Shown here one piece after another: positions 31,539 through 39,899 of a stretch of DNA of 64,000 nt. How positions within the stretch are numbered: position 1 is the first letter of the stretch; each line of letters starts with the position of its first letter. This DNA is from Nocardia sp. NBC_00416 (GTDB taxonomy: Bacteria; Actinomycetota; Actinomycetes; Mycobacteriales; Mycobacteriaceae), in assembly GCF_036032445.1 (NCBI RefSeq), contig NZ_CP107932.1:6202501-6266500 (forward strand). The letters run 5' to 3'. A model generated the notes under the pieces. The model ran no database searches. It had not been told where the DNA came from and worked only from the letters and a program-made list of their open reading frames with translations. Both the position numbers and the translations under genes were made by a program.

Positions 31539-33179
31539 TCACAGCGGGATGTTGCCGTGTTTCTTGGGGGGCATGGTGACAATCTTGCGCTCCAGCAGCC
31601 GCAGCGCGGAGACGATCTGGCCGCGAGTGTGCGACGGAGGGATCACCGCGTCGACGTAACCGCGTTCGGCGGCCACGTAGGGATTGACCAAGGTGTCCTC
31701 GTACTCGTTCTGCAGTTCGAGCCGGAGTTTGTCCACGTCAGACCCGTCGCGCGCGGCTTCGGCCAGCTTCTTGCGGTACACGAACCCGACCGCGCCGGAA
31801 GCGCCCATCACGGCGATCTGGGCGGTGGGCCAGGCCAGGTTCACATCGGCGCCCATATGCTTCGAACCCATGACGTCGTAAGCGCCACCGTAGGCCTTGC
31901 GAGTAATGATGGTGATTTTTCCCACAGTGGCCTCGCCGTAGGCGTAGAGCAGCTTGGCGCCACGCCGGATGATGCCGTTGAACTCCTGGTCGGTGCCGGG
32001 CAGGAACCCGGGCACATCCACCAGCGTGATGATGGGGACGTTGAACGCGTCGCAGGTGCGCACGAACCGCGCGGCCTTCTCCGAGGCGTCGATATCGAGG
32101 CACCCGGCGAACTGGGTCGGCTGGTTGGCGACGATGCCGACGCTGCGTCCGTCGATCCGGCCGAAGCCCACGATGATGTTCATGGCCCGCTCGGCCTGGA
32201 TCTCGAGGAATTCGTCGTCGTCGAGCAGCCGGCGGATGACCTCGTGCATGTCGTAGGGCTGGTTCGGCGAATCGGGGATCAGGGTGTCGAGCTCGAGATC
32301 CTCATCGGTCAGCGATTCCTCGATCGCCCCGGTGATCGGGTCCGAAGCCGGGAAGCGCGGCGCCTCGGCGCGATTGTTGCTCGGGAGGTAGGACAGCAGA
32401 TCTTTGACGTAGTCGAGCGCGTCCTGCTCGCCGGAGGCCACATAGTGCGCCGAACCGGACTTCACCATGTGAGTGTGGGCGCCGCCCAACTCCTCCATGG
32501 TGACTTCCTCGCCGGTGACCGTCTTGATGACGTCGGGGCCGGTGATGAACATCTGGCTGGTCTGATCGACCATGACCACGAAGTCGGTGAGCGCGGGGGA
32601 GTACACGTGACCGCCCGCGGCCGCGCCCATGATCAGCGAGATCTGCGGGATGACACCCGAGGCCTGGATATTGCGGTGGAAGATCTCGCCGTAGAGGCCG
32701 AGCGAGACCACGCCCTCCTGGATGCGGGCGCCGGCGCCCTCGTTGATGCCGATCAGCGGCCGGCCGGTCTTCAGCGCCAAGTCCATGACCTTGACGATCT
32801 TCTCGCCGTACACCTCGCCCAGGCTGCCGCCGAACACGGTGACGTCCTGGCTGAAGATGCACACCTCGCGGTCGTCGATGGTGCCGTAACCGGTCACCAC
32901 GCCGTCGCCCAGGGGACGCTGCTTCTCCAGGCCGAAGTTCACACTGCGATGCCGGGCGAGGGCGTCGAGCTCGACGAAGGAGCCGTCGTCGAGCAGGGCG
33001 AGAATGCGTTCCCGCGCCGTCATCTTGCCCTTGGCGTGCACCTTGTCGACTGCGGCCTCACCCATCGGATGCTTGGCTTCTTCCAGCCGATTCCGCAGAT
33101 CAGCCAGTTTGCCGGAGGTGGTGTGGATATCGGGCGCACCTGCCGAATCCGGCGTGGGCTGCTGCTGGACACTCGTCAT
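31539..33179 (-). CDS. accD5: propionyl/acyl-CoA carboxylase beta subunit
   Basis: The product is 546 residues of the carboxyltransferase family. It transfers carboxyl from biotinylated AccA3 to propionyl-CoA or longer acyl-CoAs, producing methylmalonyl-CoA or malonyl-type extenders for lipid synthesis. Crotonase-fold oxyanion loops are visible as GINEGAGARIQEG (N-domain) and VDVPGFLPGTDQEFNGIIRRGAKLLYAY (C-domain). AAAGGHVYSPALTDFVVMVD, HMVKSGSAHYVA and the C-terminal KKHGNIPL are typical of AccD5/PccB. It starts opposite a small gene and birA and leads the accD5-accE5-maf run. All components needed for a holo-carboxylase (AccA3, AccD5, AccE5, BirA) are in this window. Confidence 0.97.
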   Translation of the reverse strand: MTSVQQQPTPDSAGAPDIHTTSGKLADLRNRLEEAKHPMGEAAVDKVHAKGKMTARERILALLDDGSFVELDALARHRSVNFGLEKQRPLGDGVVTGYGTIDDREVCIFSQDVTVFGGSLGEVYGEKIVKVMDLALKTGRPLIGINEGAGARIQEGVVSLGLYGEIFHRNIQASGVIPQISLIMGAAAGGHVYSPALTDFVVMVDQTSQMFITGPDVIKTVTGEEVTMEELGGAHTHMVKSGSAHYVASGEQDALDYVKDLLSYLPSNNRAEAPRFPASDPITGAIEESLTDEDLELDTLIPDSPNQPYDMHEVIRRLLDDDEFLEIQAERAMNIIVGFGRIDGRSVGIVANQPTQFAGCLDIDASEKAARFVRTCDAFNVPIITLVDVPGFLPGTDQEFNGIIRRGAKLLYAYGEATVGKITIITRKAYGGAYDVMGSKHMGADVNLAWPTAQIAVMGASGAVGFVYRKKLAEAARDGSDVDKLRLELQNEYEDTLVNPYVAAERGYVDAVIPPSHTRGQIVSALRLLERKIVTMPPKKHGNIPL

Positions 33180-33443
33180 GAGTCGGAGTGTAACCAGAGG
33201 CCCATCCTCCTGTTAACCCACATCTGGCTACTCGTGAGTAGACCCTGGTGGAGAAAACCCCAGGTGGGTACGTCGCCGACGGCCTATATGTGTACCGCAA
33301 ATCGCCCGTGGTGACCAGTCACAACAGTATCCGGACCGCCTTGGGGGCCGGTAGCCGGAATTAAATCGCTGTCCTCCTGCCGTGCTGAGCAATATCATTG
33401 CAGCAGGCCACTTTTGGAGCACACAGAGGGGAGGTGGCCTGAT

Positions 33444-33638
33444 ATGTGGCATTGGACAACTCGTACCGGCCAATTCCCGGAAGCGGTGGCATTCACCCGC
33501 CGGGTGACCGATCCGGAGCCGACCGTCACCGAATCGGCTCTCGAAACCGAAGAAACCGAAGCCGACGAGGCCGGGTCCCCGGACCGCGACGCCACGTCGT
33601 GCGCCGTCCGGCCCATCGGATACGACCTCGCGGGTTAG
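33444..33638 (+). CDS. small acidic protein of unknown function
   Basis: The product would be 64 residues, starting MWHWTTRTGQFPEAVAFTRR and then turning acidic (ESALETEETEADEAGS). The ATG lies about 10 nt after GGGGAGG. A strong 14-bp hairpin (33655-33687) follows 17 nt after the stop, as expected for an independent short transcript. I recognise no family. It sits between divergent accD5 and downstream birA. The evidence is the ribosome-binding site, composition and terminator, not homology. Confidence 0.5.
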   Translation: MWHWTTRTGQFPEAVAFTRRVTDPEPTVTESALETEETEADEAGSPDRDATSCAVRPIGYDLAG

Positions 33639-33654
33639 GGCCGGCGCCGACTGC

Positions 33655-33687
33655 GGCGGTCGCCGCACCCAGCGTGCGGCGACCGCC
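33655..33687 (+). terminator. hairpin between the small acidic gene and birA
   Basis: GGCGGTCGCCGCAC (33655-33668) pairs perfectly with GTGCGGCGACCGCC (33674-33687) around a 5-nt loop. It lies 16 nt after the small gene stop and 24 nt before the birA start. There is no T tract. Confidence 0.65.
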
Positions 33688-33711
33688 ACACCGGCCCAGT
33701 AACCTGCCCTG

Positions 33712-34512
33712 GTGCAGAGGCCACCGTTGGACATCGAACACCTGCGGCGAGCGCTGACCGGAACCCCGGAGCTGGCGTTCTTCACCGGGATCGACGTCGT
33801 CGAATCGACCGGATCCACCAATGCCGACCTGATCGCCCGCGCCACGGATCCCGAGACCGACCGCGTGGTCCTCGTCGCCGAATCGCAGGAGGCCGGCCGC
33901 GGCCGCCTCGCCCGCGCCTGGGCGAGCCCACCGCGTGCCCAGATCGCGCTGTCGCTGCTGATCCGGCCGCACGGCCTGGACCCGGCGACCCTCGGCTGGA
34001 TACCCCTGCTCACCGGGATCGCCGCGGTGGACGCGCTCCGGTCGACCGCCGCCGTCCCCGCCGCCCTGAAATGGCCCAACGACGTCCTGATCGAAGGCCG
34101 CAAGATAGCGGGGATCCTCGCCGAAGTCGCCGGCGGCGCGCCGCGCCCGGCGGTCGTGGTGGGGATCGGGATGAACGTGAGCCTCACCGCCGACGAACTG
34201 CCGGTCCCGCACGCCACCTCGCTCACGCTGTCCGGCGCCACCGACACCGACCGCACCACACTGGTCCTCGCGCTGCTCACCGAATTCGCCCGCCGCTACA
34301 CCCGATGGCGCGATTCGGGCTGGGACAGCGGCCCGCTCGCGGACGCCTACCGGGAACGCTGTGCGACGCTCGGGTCACGGGTGCGGGCCGAACTGCCGGG
34401 CGGTGGGGTGCTGACGGGTATCGCCGACGATATCGATCCGGCCGGCCGGCTGCTCATCGACGGCCGGGCGGTCGCCGCAGGGGATGTGACGCACCTGCGG
34501 CCAGGGGAGTGA
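33712..34512 (+). CDS. birA: biotin-[acetyl-CoA carboxylase] ligase
   Basis: The product is 266 residues with no N-terminal DNA-binding domain, so a group I BirA. It activates biotin to biotinyl-AMP and attaches it to the Lys of the AccA3 BCCP domain. Motifs: ESTGSTNADLIARA, ESQEAGRGRLARAWASP (the biotinyl-AMP GRGR(x)R loop), LKWPNDVLIEGRKIAGILAE and VVGIGMNVSL, followed by a C-terminal SH3-like domain (GSRVRAELPGGGVLTGIADD). It corresponds to M. tuberculosis Rv3279c, which is likewise divergent from accD5. A GTG start at 33712 is used. Confidence 0.95.
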   Translation: MQRPPLDIEHLRRALTGTPELAFFTGIDVVESTGSTNADLIARATDPETDRVVLVAESQEAGRGRLARAWASPPRAQIALSLLIRPHGLDPATLGWIPLLTGIAAVDALRSTAAVPAALKWPNDVLIEGRKIAGILAEVAGGAPRPAVVVGIGMNVSLTADELPVPHATSLTLSGATDTDRTTLVLALLTEFARRYTRWRDSGWDSGPLADAYRERCATLGSRVRAELPGGGVLTGIADDIDPAGRLLIDGRAVAAGDVTHLRPGE

Positions 34513-34837
34513 GGTTATCCCTGGGCGCCCAGTTGCCGAGGTGAGCGCGCCCGTTCGCAAGGCCCCGCGTCCCGAGCATCGCCCGCCCCGCCACGGCCGC
34601 GGACAACCTGTTCGAGGGCTGAGGATCGCCCGTTCAGTGGAAGACGAGGCCCCTGAACTCGGTGCGGGTCATGCAACGGTCCGCGGCGGGAAACCACGCG
34701 GGTGACCGGTGCGGCTGAGCAGTTGGTCGGCCAGCCGTGGCCCCTCCGCGCGTTAACGCGGCGTGGACTGCCGCGCCCTGGTCACGAGTTCGTATGCGAC
34801 GCAACTACCGGAGTCGAGTTCTGCGAGACACCACAAA
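34513..34837. other. convergent intergenic stretch with no recognised gene
   Basis: This is the birA-proximal part of a 1-kb gap between the ends of birA and the desaturase gene. I see no supportable coding region, RNA gene or known site before the palindromic repeats that begin at 34838. Confidence 0.5.
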
Positions 34838-34970
34838 GGGTTGAGGCCCGTCCCGGCGTTCAGCCCTCGAAAGCGCATGAGGCGAAGCCTCGAGTCTCGA
34901 GGGCTGAACGTCGGGACCAAGGGGGCCTCAACCCCGCGACGCCGCAGGCGGCGCCAATAAACACAGACCT
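34838..34970. repeat. large nested hairpin, variant of the palindromic repeat family
   Basis: Three nested stems are visible. GGGTTGAGGCCC (34838-34849) pairs with GGGCCTCAACCC (34923-34934). CGTTCAGCCCTCGA (34857-34870) pairs with TCGAGGGCTGAACG (34897-34910). A small AGGC-GAA-GCCT tip lies near 34880. Read on the minus strand, the flank (GAAGGTCTGTGTTTATT then CGCCGCCTGCGGCG) matches the head of the copy at 4815-4855, while the palindromic core is different. Confidence 0.85.
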
Positions 34971-35059
34971 TCCCGAGCAAGCCCACCTCAAACCTTCGTG
35001 GCGGGCTCACTCCCTAGCCTTCTTGGGCAACCCCGCCGTCGGGGCACCCCCCACCGTCG

Positions 35060-35466
35060 GTGGGCTGCCCGGTCGTCTTCCCGGGCTGCTCGACCTCACT
35101 GTGGTGGGCAACCTGCTCAGTTTCCCGGTTACCTCGGCCTCATGATGGTGGGCTGCCCGCTCAGTTTCCCGGGCAGCCCGACCTCATCGTCGTCGTGGGC
35201 TGCCCGCTCGTCGTCCCGGGTAGCTCGACCCCATCGTGGTGGGCTGCTCGCGTGTCTTCGCGGGCTGCTCGACCTCATCGTCGTCGTGGGCAACCCGCAT
35301 ACTTTCCCGGGCTGCTCCACCCATCGTGGTGGGCTGCTCGCTGGTCTTCGCGGGCTGCTCGACCTCATCGTCGTCGTGGGCTGCCCGCTCACCTTCCCGG
35401 GCAGCCCGACCCCATTTGTCGTGGGCTGCCCACTCGTCCTTCTCGGCACCCCCACCCCGAACCTCG
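35060..35466. repeat. nine degenerate 43-47-bp tandem palindromic repeats
   Basis: Nine units each begin GTGGGC (ideal form GTGGGCTGCCCGCTC) and continue through TTCCCGGGCTGC or TTCCCGGGCAGC to CGACCTCATCGT. Within many units GGGCTGCCCG faces CGGGCAGCCC, so each can fold into its own hairpin. Unit length varies (about 43-47 bp), which argues against coding. The array fills the region between the convergent birA and desaturase ends. Confidence 0.85.
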
Positions 35467-35525
35467 GCGGTCGCGCCTGTCACGTTCGCGGTCGGCACGC
35501 GCCCGGCGCGTTCCGGGCCGCGCCC

Positions 35526-36485
35526 TCAGACCGGCTGGGAGATCTTTTCGCGGCGTGCCGCTTCGCGGGCGAGCAGCCGATCGCGCTGTTCTTCGAACTT
35601 CACGACATCGGCGGAGAGTTTGTCGAGGTAGGCCGCCAGATGTTCGCGGCAACGTTCGCCTTCGGGGCCGAAATCGTTGCGGTCGAAGATATTCCATTTC
35701 TTCAGCACCGGTTCCACCACTTCTTCGAGGTGCTGGCGCAGATCGTAGATGCCGTGTTTGGCCATGAGCGCCCCGTTGCGGCGGAAGTTGGGCATGGCGG
35801 CGCCGGGCATCTGGAAGGCCGCCAGCACGCGGGTGATGGCGTTGACGGCCTGGTCGGGGACGAGGTCGAGGGCCTCGCCGCAGAGGGTGCGGTAGAAGAT
35901 CATGTGCAGGTTCTCGTCGGTGGCGATGCGCTGCAGCATCCGGTCGGCGACGGGGTCGTTGCAGACCTTGCCGGTGTTGCGGTGCGAGACGCGGGTGGCC
36001 AGCTCCTGGAATGTCACGTAGGCGACATTGTCGAGGAAACCGCCCCATTCCTGCGGGGAGCGCACGCCGTTGGTCATGTGGATCATGCGGTCCCGTTCCA
36101 GCGCGACCGGGTCGATGCCGCGGGTCACCACCAGGTAGTCGCGGATCGCGATGCCGTGGCGGTTCTCCTCGGCGGTCCAGCGTCCGACCCAGACTCCCCA
36201 GGCGCCGTCCTGGGAGAAGTTCTCGGCGATCTCGCGGTGGTAGGAGGGCAGGTTGTCCTCGGTGAGCAGGTTGGTGATCATGGCGGCTTTGGCGACTTCG
36301 CTGAGCTTGGATTGCTCGGGGTCCCAGTCCTGTCCGCCCATCGCGGCGAAATTGCGGCCTTCGTCCCAGGGCACGTAGTCGTGCGGATGCCATTCCTTTG
36401 CCATCGAAAGGTGGCGGTTCAGATTCTCAGCGGCCGCCGGCTCGAGTTCGGTGAGTATTTCGAGCTGGGTGAGTTGCCTGGTCAC
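35526..36485 (-). CDS. acyl-ACP desaturase (DesA-type, ferritin-like di-iron)
   Basis: The GTG at 36485 is chosen because GGAGAAG lies just upstream; the product is 319 residues. It introduces a double bond into acyl-ACP using a di-iron centre, oxygen and reduced ferredoxin. Iron ligands are visible as the first Glu in LLTEDNLPSYHREI, the E-E-x-x-H pair in WTAEENRHG and the D-E-x-x-H pair in IATDENLHMIFY. Segment length and motifs fit the DesA1/DesA2 group of mycolic-acid bacteria. It may supply unsaturated meromycolate or membrane precursors, which I infer from the family. M. tuberculosis desA genes lie elsewhere, so this placement differs. The 3' end faces the palindromic repeat array. Confidence 0.94.
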   Translation of the reverse strand: MTRQLTQLEILTELEPAAAENLNRHLSMAKEWHPHDYVPWDEGRNFAAMGGQDWDPEQSKLSEVAKAAMITNLLTEDNLPSYHREIAENFSQDGAWGVWVGRWTAEENRHGIAIRDYLVVTRGIDPVALERDRMIHMTNGVRSPQEWGGFLDNVAYVTFQELATRVSHRNTGKVCNDPVADRMLQRIATDENLHMIFYRTLCGEALDLVPDQAVNAITRVLAAFQMPGAAMPNFRRNGALMAKHGIYDLRQHLEEVVEPVLKKWNIFDRNDFGPEGERCREHLAAYLDKLSADVVKFEEQRDRLLAREAARREKISQPV

Positions 36486-36701
36486 ACGCTTCTCCGATCG
36501 TATTGCGGGCGATCCCGCTCCTCGGGCGATAGCGCGCCGGAACAAGCGGGCGTACATGGGCTTCGCAGAACTTCGGTGCAGCGATCGCGGCGGTTGTGCA
36601 CGCAGCCGCGATATACGAACCGTCTACGCACGGACCGGAATCGGCCCGGTGCGATGTGGTCGCTCGGGCATTGTGGCATCTTTCCGGGGTAGTGTGCGCG
36701 C

Positions 36702-37214
36702 ATGGGTTATCCGGAGGATGCGCTGGCGCCCGACGAAGAGTTGATCCTGCATACCCACCCGCATTGGAAAATGCTGTTCTGGCCCATCGTTACGTTGATC
36801 GTGGCGACCGCGCTGGCCGGGTTCCTGGGCGGTCTGGTGTGGCGGACCACCGATCAGACGATGCGGTCGGTGCTCCTGTTGGTGGTGTTGGTCGTCTGGC
36901 TGTTGATCCTGGCGTGGCGCAGCGTGTCGCCGATCGTGAGCTGGAAGTCGACCCATTTCATCGTCACCGACCGCCGCGTGCTGGTTCGCGAGGGTGTGAT
37001 GACCCACAGCGGGATCGATATCCCGATGAGCCGTATCTCGAGCGTCCAGTTCCGGCACGGGCTGGTCGATCGGATGTTCGGGACCGGCGAACTGATCATC
37101 GGCTCCTCGTCCGAGGAACCCTTGGAGTACAGCGATATCCCGGACGTGGAGCAGGTCCACGCCCTGCTCTACCACCAGGTATTCGAAGCTTCGCCCCGTT
37201 ACGGGGGCCTCTGA
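36702..37214 (+). CDS. membrane protein with bacterial PH domain (Rv3278c-like)
   Basis: The product is 170 residues. Two transmembrane helices near the N-terminus (LFWPIVTLIVATALAGFLGG and SVLLLVVLVVWLLILAW) precede a bacterial PH-like domain (FIVTDRRVLVREGVMTHSGI, then DIPMSRISSVQFRHGLVDRM and GTGELIIGSS). This is the DUF304/bPH2 arrangement. The PH domain should face the cytosol, and its ligand is unknown. It matches Rv3278c in size and context, between birA and the GtrA/purK genes. The two-component genes directly downstream may be part of the same transcript. Confidence 0.9.
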   Translation: MGYPEDALAPDEELILHTHPHWKMLFWPIVTLIVATALAGFLGGLVWRTTDQTMRSVLLLVVLVVWLLILAWRSVSPIVSWKSTHFIVTDRRVLVREGVMTHSGIDIPMSRISSVQFRHGLVDRMFGTGELIIGSSSEEPLEYSDIPDVEQVHALLYHQVFEASPRYGGL

Positions 37215-37284
37215 GCGCGCTGCCGGGGCGGTGCGCGGGCGTGAGGTCGCAGGCGCCGGCGCGCCGGACCGTAATCTTGTCGGC

Positions 37285-37962
37285 ATGACCGCCGTATTGC
37301 TGGGCGAAGACGATGAGGCCATTGCGGCGCCGCTTTCCCGGGCGCTGGGCCGCGAGGGATATTCGGTGACCGTGGAGAGCTTCGGTCCCGCGGTGTTGGA
37401 CCGTGCGCTGGAAGGACACCATGATCTGCTGATCCTCGATCTCGGGTTGCCGGGAATGGACGGGCTGGAGGTGTGCCGCCAGGTGCGGGCCCGCGGCGCC
37501 GAGATGGCCGTGCTGATGCTCACCGCCCGCACCGACGAAGTCGATTTCGTGGTCGGCCTGGACGCCGGGGCCGACGACTACGTCGGAAAACCGTTCCGGC
37601 TGGCCGAACTGCTGGCCCGGGTTCGTGCCCTGCTGCGGCGCAGCGGGATCGGCGACGACATCGTGGAGGTCGGCGGGATCCGGCTGGAGCCGGCGGCGCG
37701 GCGGGTGCTGGTGAACGGGGTGGAAGTCGGCCTGGCGAACAAGGAGTACGAGCTGCTCAAGGTGCTGATCGACCGGGCGGGTCAGGTGGTGTCGCGGGAG
37801 ACGATCCTGCGGGAGGTGTGGGGTGACGCGGAACTGCGCGGCTCCAAGACCCTCGATATGCACATGTCGTGGTTACGCCGCAAGATCGGCGACGAGGGCC
37901 CGATGGCCGAACGCCGGATCGTCACCGTGCGCGGTGTCGGTTTCCGGTTGAACACCGACTGA
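37285..37962 (+). CDS. OmpR/PhoB-family response regulator
   Basis: The product is 225 residues from the ATG at 37285 (MTAVLLGEDDEAIAAPL). The receiver domain has the acidic pair EDDE, the phosphoacceptor Asp in LLILDLGLPGMDG, the switch Thr in LMLTART and the Lys in YVGKPF. The C-terminal winged helix (NKEYELLKVLIDRAGQVVSR and SKTLDMHMSWLRRKIG ending VRGVGFRL) is of OmpR type. It pairs with the histidine kinase 1 bp downstream. Its target genes cannot be read from the window. Confidence 0.95.
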   Translation: MTAVLLGEDDEAIAAPLSRALGREGYSVTVESFGPAVLDRALEGHHDLLILDLGLPGMDGLEVCRQVRARGAEMAVLMLTARTDEVDFVVGLDAGADDYVGKPFRLAELLARVRALLRRSGIGDDIVEVGGIRLEPAARRVLVNGVEVGLANKEYELLKVLIDRAGQVVSRETILREVWGDAELRGSKTLDMHMSWLRRKIGDEGPMAERRIVTVRGVGFRLNTD

Positions 37963-37963
37963 C

Positions 37964-39274
37964 GTGCGGCGCCGGATCCTGCGGTCGATGCTGACCGTGC
38001 TGATGCTGACCACAGTGGTGCTCGGGGTGCCGCTCACCTACACGGCGTGGCTGTGGGTCGAGGACATCACCCGCAACGATCTGCGCAGCCGGCTGGAACT
38101 GATCTCCGCGGAGGTCATCCGGCAGGAACACGGCAGCGGGGTGGTGCAGGGCGGTTTGGACCTGCACACGGTGCAACCGCTGGTTCCGGAGGGCGGCCGG
38201 CTCACGGTCGTGTATCCGGCGCCGCGGGACAGTGCCGTGAAGGTGGAGGTGGGGTCCGAGGATGTGCACGACCCGCTCGTGGAATCGCTGTCGATGGGCA
38301 CCGATGTATCGCTGCGCCTGGAGGTGCCCGCCACCCCGATGAAGGCCCGGCAGCGGCAAGCTGTGGCGGGGGTGGCGCTGGCCGTGGCGATCTCCCTGGG
38401 CGCGGCGATCACCGTCGCCATCCTGACGGCTCGGCGGGTCGCCGACCCGATCCGCGATGTGGCCGCGCGGGCCGCCCGGCTGGCGATGGGCGATTTCCGG
38501 CCCGACCCGCGCCGCCACGGAATCGCTGAACTGGACCGAGTGTCCGATGTGCTCGATTCGGCGACCGTCGAGATCGCCGGCCGGTTGCAGCGGGAGCACG
38601 CGCTGGTGGCCGATGTCTCACATCAGCTGCGCAGTCGGTTGACCGCGGTCCGGCTCCGGCTGGACGAACTGTCCGCGCACACCGATCCGGCGGTCGTCCA
38701 CGAGGCGGAGGAGGCCATGGCCCAGGTCGACCGGCTGACCGAGGCCATCGACGATCTGGTGCGGGCCTCGCGCGACGAGGACGCCACCGATCGCGATCCG
38801 GTACCGGTGATGGACGAGTTGCGCGGCATCGTCACCGAGTGGATGCATCCGTTCCGGGAGGCCGGTCGCGTCCTGTACCTGACCGGCGACGAATCGTTGC
38901 GTGCCCCGATGTCCGGTTCGCGGTTGCGCGAGGCGGTGACGGTACTGGTCGACAATGCCCTGATGCACGGGGGCGGGACCTGCACGGTCTCGGTCCGCAC
39001 CGTGCGGCCGGGCCAGGATCGGGAGCCGCTGGTGTGTGTGCAGGTGGCCGACGAAGGGGAGGGCGTCAGCGACGATCTGGCACCGCATATCTTCGACCGC
39101 GGATTCTCCGGCGCCGGGTCCACCGGTGTCGGGCTGGCCCTGGCGCGCGCCCTGATCGAGGCCGACGGGGGCAGGCTGGAGCTGCAACGACGCCGTCCGG
39201 CGCTGTTCGCGGTGTTCCTCGGGAAACCGCTGTCGTCGCGGGTGGAGAACCGGGTGGTGGGCGAGCCGCGATGA
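37964..39274 (+). CDS. sensor histidine kinase
   Basis: The product is 436 residues, GTG start 1 bp after the regulator stop. Topology: a first transmembrane helix (SMLTVLMLTTVVLGVPLTYT), a short extracytoplasmic sensor of about 100 residues and a second helix (AVAGVALAVAISLGAAITVAI). A HAMP-like segment (VADPIRDVAARAARLAMGDF) follows, then the dimerisation helix with the phosphoacceptor His in VADVSHQLRSRLTAVR. The ATPase domain has an N box (LVDNALMHGGG), G1 (DEGEGVSD) and G2 (GAGSTGVGLALARALIEADGG). The H box SHQLR is as in the MtrB/CseC-like actinobacterial group. The signal is unknown. Confidence 0.95.
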   Translation: MRRRILRSMLTVLMLTTVVLGVPLTYTAWLWVEDITRNDLRSRLELISAEVIRQEHGSGVVQGGLDLHTVQPLVPEGGRLTVVYPAPRDSAVKVEVGSEDVHDPLVESLSMGTDVSLRLEVPATPMKARQRQAVAGVALAVAISLGAAITVAILTARRVADPIRDVAARAARLAMGDFRPDPRRHGIAELDRVSDVLDSATVEIAGRLQREHALVADVSHQLRSRLTAVRLRLDELSAHTDPAVVHEAEEAMAQVDRLTEAIDDLVRASRDEDATDRDPVPVMDELRGIVTEWMHPFREAGRVLYLTGDESLRAPMSGSRLREAVTVLVDNALMHGGGTCTVSVRTVRPGQDREPLVCVQVADEGEGVSDDLAPHIFDRGFSGAGSTGVGLALARALIEADGGRLELQRRRPALFAVFLGKPLSSRVENRVVGEPR

Positions 39275-39308
39275 GCGGGCGTACGGCCGGATCACCCGGC
39301 GCGCGACC

Positions 39309-39860
39309 TCAGCGTTCGAGCGGTCGCCGGTGGTGTTCTTCCTCCACGTACTCTTCGATCTTCTCGAGCATCTGGTCGACCTCGTCGGGGAAGACCCAGC
39401 GCCGCATCGCCCAGTACCGGAAGGCCATCTGCAGCAGGTTGCCGATGATGAAGGCGCTGATGAAGTCGGCGATGTTCTCCACCATGAAGCTGACCGTGGG
39501 CTGATGCAGCTGGAAGGCGTAACGGGAGAGGTAGAGCGGGGCCATGCTGAGCAACACGCCCACCCCGCTGACCGCGAAGAACAGCAGAGCTTCGTGGTGG
39601 CGTTCCCGGCCGCCGCGGTTCTTGAACGACCATTCCCGGTTCAGGATGTAGGACGCGATCACCGCGATCACCCCGGAGATGATCTTCGCGGTGACCGGTT
39701 TCTGTTCGAGAACGGTCCACTTCAGCATGTAGAAGATGCCGCTGTCGATCACGAACGTGGTCGCTCCGACAATGGCGAACTTGATGAGCTCGCGTTGACG
39801 GAAGGCGATCTCCTGAAGGGGCCGCGGGAGGACGCGAACCACGTCGTCGACGATTGACAC
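39309..39860 (-). CDS. GtrA-family membrane protein (Rv3277-like)
   Basis: The GTG at 39860 (VSIVDDVVRVLPRPLQEIAF) is chosen because it begins just ahead of the conserved GtrA start and leaves a normal divergent gap to purK. The longer frame would overlap purK. The product is 183 residues with four hydrophobic segments: FAIVGATTFVIDSGIFYMLK, AKIISGVIAVIASYILNREW, LLFFAVSGVGVLLSMAPLYL and IADFISAFIIGNLLQMAFRY. The signature NREWSFKNR between helices two and three is present. GtrA proteins are thought to help move polyprenyl-linked sugars across the membrane. It is the counterpart of Rv3277, which also neighbours purK. Confidence 0.9.
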   Translation of the reverse strand: MSIVDDVVRVLPRPLQEIAFRQRELIKFAIVGATTFVIDSGIFYMLKWTVLEQKPVTAKIISGVIAVIASYILNREWSFKNRGGRERHHEALLFFAVSGVGVLLSMAPLYLSRYAFQLHQPTVSFMVENIADFISAFIIGNLLQMAFRYWAMRRWVFPDEVDQMLEKIEEYVEEEHHRRPLER

Positions 39861-39899
39861 AAGACCGGAGCATACCGCCAGCTGCCGTTCTCGCAGGAC

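Noticed and set aside
31467..33314. 615-codon open frame on the plus strand
   Set aside because: Antisense shadow of accD5.
34998..36692. long plus-strand frame through the 35-kb tandem repeats and antisense to the desaturase
   Set aside because: Repeat units have lengths that are not multiples of three and break any protein periodicity; the 3' half is antisense to a clear di-iron desaturase.
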